Origin: Fragilariopsis cylindrus CCMP1102
Lineage: Eukaryota > Bacillariophyta > Bacillariophyceae > Bacillariales > Bacillariaceae
Assembly (NCBI GenBank): GCA_900095095.1
Contig: FMBT01000300.1
Span: 124,001 to 188,000, forward strand
Length of the DNA: 64,000 bases
Direction of reading: 5' to 3'
In this document: in pieces, positions 58,671 through 64,000 of the stretch
Layout: every line of letters begins with the position of its first letter
Numbering within the stretch: position 1 is the stretch's first letter
Notes under the pieces: model-generated
What the model was told of the DNA's origin: nothing
The model's input: only the letters and a program-made list of their open reading frames with translations
Database searches by the model: none
Position numbers and translations under genes: made by a program

Positions 58671-59351
58671 TGTACGGTATTATTGTTAATTATTGTCAGA
58701 ATATCGCTATCGCAGTGGCAGACTATGTCGAGATCTAGAGTATACGGCTTGGGATACTGTAGCCTCTTAACTCAATCCAAGTATTTATGTAGATTCGAAA
58801 CAACATAAATTATATAAATTCCTTAACAAAATCTAACATCCGTCGTCGTCGAGTTTTGTCATCAAAAAGCGATGACGTGACGCTTGGATAAAATAAGTGA
58901 CAAGGAAAACTGTGAACTTTGTTAGAATTATTATAAGATTTGTCGTCCGTCCGCCCTTCAGTTAATCTAATTTGACAATAACAAAAGAAAGAAACATCAG
59001 AAAATACCGTACCTTCCGTGCACCGGAAGGTGTCTACGTGGATAAGGGCGATGATATTTTAACGCGCTAAAGCACACTAAAACGCGTACCAGTAGCGATT
59101 GTTTGCTGGCTCAGAAAATGGTCGGAAGCATTGTTGTTAATACGGCCGAGTATACACTCGGTTGGATGCTCTGCTCGCTATTAACCGAACCTGAAATGAG
59201 AGGCAATGCCTTAGACAAATACTACAGAATGATACTAATTTGACCAACTATAGATATAGATATATATATATATCTATAAAGGCAAAGAAGTAGTCTAGTC
59301 TAACTATGGTAAGTTCACTATAGTATACATATAATATAATCTATATATTAA
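58671..59351. other. Intergenic with degraded MITE-like end
   Basis: 681 bp with no gene. A stretch at 59010-59040 (TACCTTCCGTGCACCGGAAG) resembles the terminal repeat of the 52682 MITE. Downstream is an AT microsatellite (about 59255-59278). Confidence 0.5.
59010..59041 (+). mobile_element. MITE-like terminal fragment
   Basis: TACCTTCCGTGCACCGGAAG then GTGTCTACGTGG; it matches the left end of the complete MITE (TACTTCCTCCATGCAACGGA) with a short gap and substitutions. No matching partner end was located. Confidence 0.4.
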
Positions 59352-60599
59352 TTAGGAGCTAGAACCAAGTGTGTTGAGTGCTGACGGTTGCCGAAGTTGC
59401 GATGGCAGTGGTAATGGTGATGACGATAAAGTTCGAGGTGATGGTTCCCGATCGAAATAAAATAGTGGACATATTTTATTTTCAGGAAAAGGCAATCCAC
59501 AACCTTGCGTTGGCAAAAGGTAGGTTCCTATTCGACGACGATGATCATCACCATCATTGTTCATCATCAGTGTTGGCATATGAGTCGCAACAACGTCATC
59601 GATGTTCTCCTTCCATCTAGATGGAACTCGCTTGAATTGCCCAAGCTCTTTCAATGAACGCGATAGTGACAATTGTAATAATTGAATTCGTCGTTCGGGT
59701 GACAGTAATTCCATAGTTTCCTTAGCGGGAGAAGAAAACACCGACGATGATGTAGATATTTCCTCCATTGGCAACAGGTCACGGGGAGACTGAGATGCGA
59801 TATTAATACAGTCTTCAATAATCCATTCAATTCCATATAAGGAAGCCTCTTGACATACGACGTGGATATTCGAATCGTTCAGGAGGCTTCGAACGAGTAA
59901 TTTTGTCTTCGGTATTAATTTCGGCACTCGTAAATAATCTGCTAAATATGTTAATGCGACCGCTTCCTGTAGAAGCTTATACTGTTGCATCTCGTTTTGT
60001 CTACTGTCGTTGTCATTAGTATTATTATCTTGAAATAAGGAGCGTGGATTCAAAGCAGTAACATTGTCATTAGTAGTATTGTTTTCAGCATCACCACGCC
60101 GAAGCCCTTCATCGAAACCGAAAACATCGTCGTAGATATAGTCTAAAAATCGAGGAAATGCTCTACAAGCAGATTCGGGCAATATAAGTTTCGTCATTCT
60201 CGATGAACTTTCTTCTGTGATTATCTTCTTCGTTACGTTTTTATTGTTGTCGTTTTCGTCATCAGTTCGACATGATGAGGACAACATAAGATTAAATAGT
60301 GTCTGAAAGTATTCGCTTCGTCGAGGTCCAGAAGCTAAGTATACTCGATGGACGCGATACGTGGTCGTTTCGTTCTTATCGTTGTCCACAGAATTCTGAT
60401 CATATTTATCATTGTCATTTCCCCCTCCATCGTTCTCATCACTTTCATCCTCGCTACTTTTGATTACTTTTATCGTCCAGTCGCTGAAGGAACCGTGCTG
60501 CCATGCCGATACATCTTCATCTGATTTAGGGCTGATATTATTATTACTATTACTGTCGTCGTTGCCAGCAATAGGAGAACATTCTGATGAAGCTGCCAT
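59352..60599 (-). CDS. BTB/POZ-domain protein
   Basis: 415 aa, single exon. The BTB fold is visible with inserts: FSDWTIKVI, YRVHRVYLASGPRRSEYFQT, LFNLMLSS, KLILPESACRAFPRFLDYIY, then a helical BACK-like part (YLADYLRVPKLIPKTKLLV; EASLYGIEWIIEDCINIA). These match BTB proteins that act as adaptors for Cul3 ubiquitin ligases, but no kelch or other domain follows. Asn/Asp-rich inserts are common in this genome. The C-terminus is Ser/Pro/Leu-rich and disordered. Confidence 0.8.
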   Translation of the reverse strand: MAASSECSPIAGNDDSNSNNNISPKSDEDVSAWQHGSFSDWTIKVIKSSEDESDENDGGGNDNDKYDQNSVDNDKNETTTYRVHRVYLASGPRRSEYFQTLFNLMLSSSCRTDDENDNNKNVTKKIITEESSSRMTKLILPESACRAFPRFLDYIYDDVFGFDEGLRRGDAENNTTNDNVTALNPRSLFQDNNTNDNDSRQNEMQQYKLLQEAVALTYLADYLRVPKLIPKTKLLVRSLLNDSNIHVVCQEASLYGIEWIIEDCINIASQSPRDLLPMEEISTSSSVFSSPAKETMELLSPERRIQLLQLSLSRSLKELGQFKRVPSRWKENIDDVVATHMPTLMMNNDGDDHRRRIGTYLLPTQGCGLPFPENKICPLFYFDREPSPRTLSSSPLPLPSQLRQPSALNTLGSSS

Positions 60600-61395
60600 G
60601 GTCCGTTTATTTTGTATTTTGTGTCGCTCCTACGTTCTACAAAATTCATTTTGATTTAAAATAGAGGGGGAACAGGAAAATACATATTGATGTGGATTTT
60701 CTTTTTTGTTTATTTATTTGACCGTTGTGCGATCGTGTAACTTCTAAAACGTTTTGTATATGATTTTCGTCAAAAACCTCAAAACTGAAAAATACCAAAT
60801 ACCTTCCTCGCCTCGGCTCAACTTATCATCGAAAGTGTCCGCAACGCATTAACTTTTAGAACAGTGTTCTTCCTGAGACTCTCATGCGACATGATAATAA
60901 CAATGACAAAAAAGGAGAACAATATAGGAAAAAATGGTCGGGACTTGACGCTTGACGCCCGGTGTAGTTTTTAATTGCAGTTGCGCTCCGTTTTAGTTGT
61001 ACAACGACCCGATCAATATGTAGTGTCATAGCTACGTAGGCATGGGGAGTGATGTCTACTGGAACTTTTTCCATCGCTAAGAATACGATTTGTTGGTTGT
61101 ACCAACACTTGCCTTCCTTCCTTTCTCCCAGTAGCGTTTTTTTTATTCATAAAATATATTCTATCAAATTGCAAAAACAATAAAATTCCATTTGAGTATT
61201 ATACCAACGTAAGTTTATGCTTCAGAGAGAGAGAAACTAAGATATGTTCTAGTGTTGACGATGATATCGATGACCTTTGTCAATCTATTATACTCACATT
61301 TAAAACTAATTCTCTACCTGCTATTGTATCTGTATTACCTTCACCTGTTCGTGTAGCAAGATATTCTACTTTCTAGTAAAAAGAGACTTCACACA
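60600..61395. promoter_or_regulatory. Divergent intergenic region, BTB / acidic protein
   Basis: 796 bp. Holds two promoters by arrangement; no motif called. A MITE-like TACCTTCCTCGCCTCGG stretch occurs at about 60800 but does not form clear terminal repeats. Confidence 0.4.
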
Positions 61396-62364
61396 ATGAA
61401 TCCAACGCATCAAATCACCCCCTCAGATACCCGTCGTCAGGATTTCACTCCTATGTCCATGTGGTCTCCAACCGAATCTTATTCTCGCTCTACAAGTCAA
61501 AACATAGACGACCGTCTTCTATTGGAAGACAAGGGAGGATACTTATACGATTCCGAGGAAGATTCACCCCCAATTATTCGTCGTACATTTGCGTTCGACG
61601 AATGGGACGATGATGAAAGGACAGAAATAGAAGATCACGATGAAGATATTCAATCCACTAGGAGTGAATCAAATGAGTCAGCATCTGAAAATATAGAAGA
61701 TAAAGCAAAGGAAAGCTTTCATGGTATGTTTTCTGATGACGACGATGAAACAGTAATCGAGAATGAAAAGGGATCAAACGATGTCACATCGGATAACGTA
61801 GAGGCACGAAGTACTGCTAGTACTCCAAATACCGAGAAGATGACGAAAATTTTCCAAGATTCTTCTTTCTTTTCCACCACCAAAGCGAAGTTTGATCCTA
61901 ATGAGAATAAGCATGTCGCTGTTACTCCTTCTACTACTAAAAAAGCTAATGATCATCCATTTCCTTTGTTCTCATACCAGTCCTTCGGAAGAGCGACCCT
62001 TTCATCGTTGGATACTACTTCGACCACACTCTTCTTGAACGATAGTTTTGATTATAATCTATCTCATTCAAATAATGGTTCTGCACTACTTACTATGGAT
62101 AGAAGTAGTAGTAACATTAGTTCAGAAGTATTGTCACGACCGCATTATCACCCTTCTGATTCTCATCAATGTGCAAGTATTCCTCGACAAGCGACCGCAT
62201 ATGAATATTATTATCATCATCAGTATTATTATAACTATCCTCACGACGTGACTGCTAGGATGGCAACATCAAACCAGGATAATAATGACGATAAGATTGT
62301 CTTCAGAAGTTGGAATATGATGGTACCAACGCATCCATTCTTCAAGATGATGATGATGAGATGA
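61396..62364 (+). CDS. Hypothetical acidic, Ser-rich protein
   Basis: 322 aa, single exon. The first half is acidic and disordered (YDSEEDSPPIIRRTFAFDEW, IEDHDEDI); the last third is His/Tyr/Asn-rich (YEYYYHHQYYYNYP) and ends in MMMMR. No membrane segment, signal peptide or enzyme motif. The run RTFAFDEWDDDE might be a short interaction motif; I recognise no family. Confidence 0.55.
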   Translation: MNPTHQITPSDTRRQDFTPMSMWSPTESYSRSTSQNIDDRLLLEDKGGYLYDSEEDSPPIIRRTFAFDEWDDDERTEIEDHDEDIQSTRSESNESASENIEDKAKESFHGMFSDDDDETVIENEKGSNDVTSDNVEARSTASTPNTEKMTKIFQDSSFFSTTKAKFDPNENKHVAVTPSTTKKANDHPFPLFSYQSFGRATLSSLDTTSTTLFLNDSFDYNLSHSNNGSALLTMDRSSSNISSEVLSRPHYHPSDSHQCASIPRQATAYEYYYHHQYYYNYPHDVTARMATSNQDNNDDKIVFRSWNMMVPTHPFFKMMMMR

Positions 62365-62714
62365 GATGATGATATTTTTGAATCGTCGACTTTAGAAGAG
62401 ATTCCAACATCCATCCCAAAATTCATCATGTTCTACAAGAAGCACAACATGTAATGATCGTACGAAGAAAATGTCGGGAAGAGAACGAAAACGTCAATCA
62501 AATTCAATAAGGTGAATATTATGATGTACTGTCTAGTTGAACCAGAAGCAGGAAAAAAACGGATAATGTCGTTGATACAAAAAAAATGGAAAAATTGATA
62601 TTAAAATTATATAGATAAAATTACATTACATTACACGCATTGCATTGTATATATAACGAGTATGAATGGATCACATTATATAGTAAAGAAGTATAACTAT
62701 AGTGATGAGTCTTG
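62365..62714. other. Intergenic between convergent genes
   Basis: 350 bp, 3' region shared by two genes. ATTACATTACA-like short repeats near 62620; no gene seen. Confidence 0.45.
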
Positions 62715-64000
62715 TTAGCAGCAATGCGTAGGAGGTAGAGTTACTCCGAACATTTGTGATAGCATTGAACCCCCTTGAGGATGGAATTGATCTTCAGTTT
62801 CATCTTCAATTGTGTTGTTCATTATTTCATTAGGATTATTGCTGTCATCACCCCTTTGCTCTTCTTCTTCGTGTTTATAAAAATTACTGTTAATATTTGT
62901 ACTACCCCTTTCATCAGCATTCATAGCTAATGCCATACCAAGTGTCCATTCAACCTCGTCCCCATCGACTAGGAATGTGAATGTGATATCTCTTGATGAA
63001 GGATGGAATCCAAATCCATCCTTTAACAATGTTACCATATAAACAGTTTCAAGGCATCGATGTGGTAACACTTCCGCACGAGTGAATGCATGGACACCTT
63101 CTTGAAGCGCCATATCACCATGCCAATCTCTTGAACATAAACCGTCCAATGCCTTGTATAGTTCATCGATACTAGGATTCGGCCATGATTGGTTTAATGC
63201 AACATGCGCCTCCTCATCTGGTTGAGAAAAAACTCGAAGACTGTCAAGAGAAAAGAAGTAAAGAGACATTGCTAAGAACTTTCCCCGAATTTTTGGATGT
63301 TCTATCCCTCCTACGACCCATTCAGTATCATCATCATCACCATCATCGTCATACGGGATTTCAGGGTGTGGGATAAGTCGTTTTGTTTGACGTATACATT
63401 CTTTGGTGTTCCCTGTCCCCAATAGAGTGTAACCATTATATTCTACCTCAAACCCCTTATTTGCGCATGGGTTTGCTATAACTTTAGCATCACAGGTATC
63501 ATCATCATCATCATCATCATTATCATTGTTGGGATTGTTGTTGTTGCGTTTTTCTCCTACTGAAAGTATATATTCTTCCACAAGTGTTCCCCACAGTCTT
63601 TCCCTAAATTGATCAACTCCATAGGATAAATAAGACGTAGAAAAGAAATGCTCATCACTTAATTGACATGTATTCTCTATAACACCATCGTTGAATTCAT
63701 TTTGTTGTGGTTGTGACGATGATGGTTGCTGTTGAGGTGGTGGTGGTGTAATTGGACATATAGTAGGAGAATCTGTTGTTGCTATGTCTATCTTATCCTT
63801 ATTGTTAGCAGCTATATAGACAATTTGCGTCGAACTTCCTCCCATATCCAATGCACCAACTGTTTGATGGTGTTGTTGGTTTTCTTCGCCTTCTTCGTTA
63901 GGAGGAAGTACTCGTAACTCTGTATCAATGAGACCTAGAATATAGTTTGCTGATAATGCACCATAATATGCTTCCATTTCTCCACTTAATGTTGATATAT
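62715..64000 (-). CDS. GDA1/CD39-family nucleoside phosphatase (apyrase), 5' end outside the window
   Basis: At least 427 aa on the minus strand; the frame stays open past the window edge (...ISTLSGEMEAYYGALSANYI), so the true start lies upstream of base 64000. The family signature ALDMGGSSTQIVY (apyrase conserved region 4) is complete, and the preceding EMEAYYGALSANYILG matches the ACR3 Glu-rich region. Later blocks include YLSYGVDQFRERLW and CANKGFEVEYNGYTLLGTG. Asp and Gln/Pro runs are local inserts. The enzyme hydrolyses nucleoside di- and triphosphates in the Golgi/ER or outside the cell. The N-terminal membrane anchor and ACR1/2 are not in the window. Confidence 0.85.
   Translation of the reverse strand, partial: ISTLSGEMEAYYGALSANYILGLIDTELRVLPPNEEGEENQQHHQTVGALDMGGSSTQIVYIAANNKDKIDIATTDSPTICPITPPPPQQQPSSSQPQQNEFNDGVIENTCQLSDEHFFSTSYLSYGVDQFRERLWGTLVEEYILSVGEKRNNNNPNNDNDDDDDDDTCDAKVIANPCANKGFEVEYNGYTLLGTGNTKECIRQTKRLIPHPEIPYDDDGDDDDTEWVVGGIEHPKIRGKFLAMSLYFFSLDSLRVFSQPDEEAHVALNQSWPNPSIDELYKALDGLCSRDWHGDMALQEGVHAFTRAEVLPHRCLETVYMVTLLKDGFGFHPSSRDITFTFLVDGDEVEWTLGMALAMNADERGSTNINSNFYKHEEEEQRGDDSNNPNEIMNNTIEDETEDQFHPQGGSMLSQMFGVTLPPTHCC

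Overview
The window looks like nuclear DNA of a photosynthetic stramenopile, most likely a marine pennate diatom. The genes are split by short GT-AG spliceosomal introns (about 87-220 bp, one of 443 bp). Coding strands are rich in Asn, Gln, Ser and Asp runs, the base composition is AT-rich, and microsatellites are common. Two proteins start with a signal peptide ending in an 'xAF'/'SGF'-type motif typical of diatom plastid preproteins (the LeuCD enzyme and a tyrosine-phosphatase-like protein). The assignment is inferred from gene architecture; no rRNA, tRNA or organelle gene was recognised.

Layout. 0-14 kb: the end of a urea transporter, a TAPT1-family membrane protein, a class I glutamine amidotransferase, a secreted Ala-rich protein, a fused plastid isopropylmalate isomerase (LeuC+LeuD) and a GT92-like glycosyltransferase with a Tudor-like tail. 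14-26 kb: a three-exon gene joining ubiquitin to a nickel superoxide dismutase, a diatom-type hypothetical protein and a six-exon PIKfyve/Fab1 kinase. 26-38 kb: a cyclin-D1-binding-protein-like gene, TRAPPC9/Trs120, a HAD phosphatase with ankyrin repeats, a four-TM protein and a frameshifted EF-hand-like gene. 38-46 kb: a proteasome beta-type 2 (PSMB2) subunit divergent from a PI31 proteasome regulator, a hypothetical protein and a DUF1295 membrane enzyme. 46-64 kb: a SbcD-SbcC (Mre11-Rad50-like) fusion gene carrying seven single-base frame breaks, a 353-bp Stowaway/Tc1-mariner-like MITE, a small PDZ protein, eIF3b, the tyrosine-phosphatase-like protein, a BTB protein, an acidic hypothetical protein and the C-terminal part of an apyrase.

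The most notable locus is ubiquitin-NiSOD (14698-15917). NiSOD needs a free N-terminal His followed by Cys-x-x-Pro-Cys-Gly to bind nickel. Here that His comes directly after the ubiquitin Gly-Gly, so ordinary deubiquitinase cleavage would expose the metal hook in place of the dedicated bacterial protease. The second is the nuclease-ATPase fusion at 46954-51354, which puts a complete SbcD phosphoesterase and a complete SbcC ATPase with a CPTC zinc hook into one reading unit. The divergent PSMB2/PI31 pair is the only clear functional neighbourhood; otherwise the genes are unrelated housekeeping and accessory genes, as expected for a eukaryotic nuclear chromosome.
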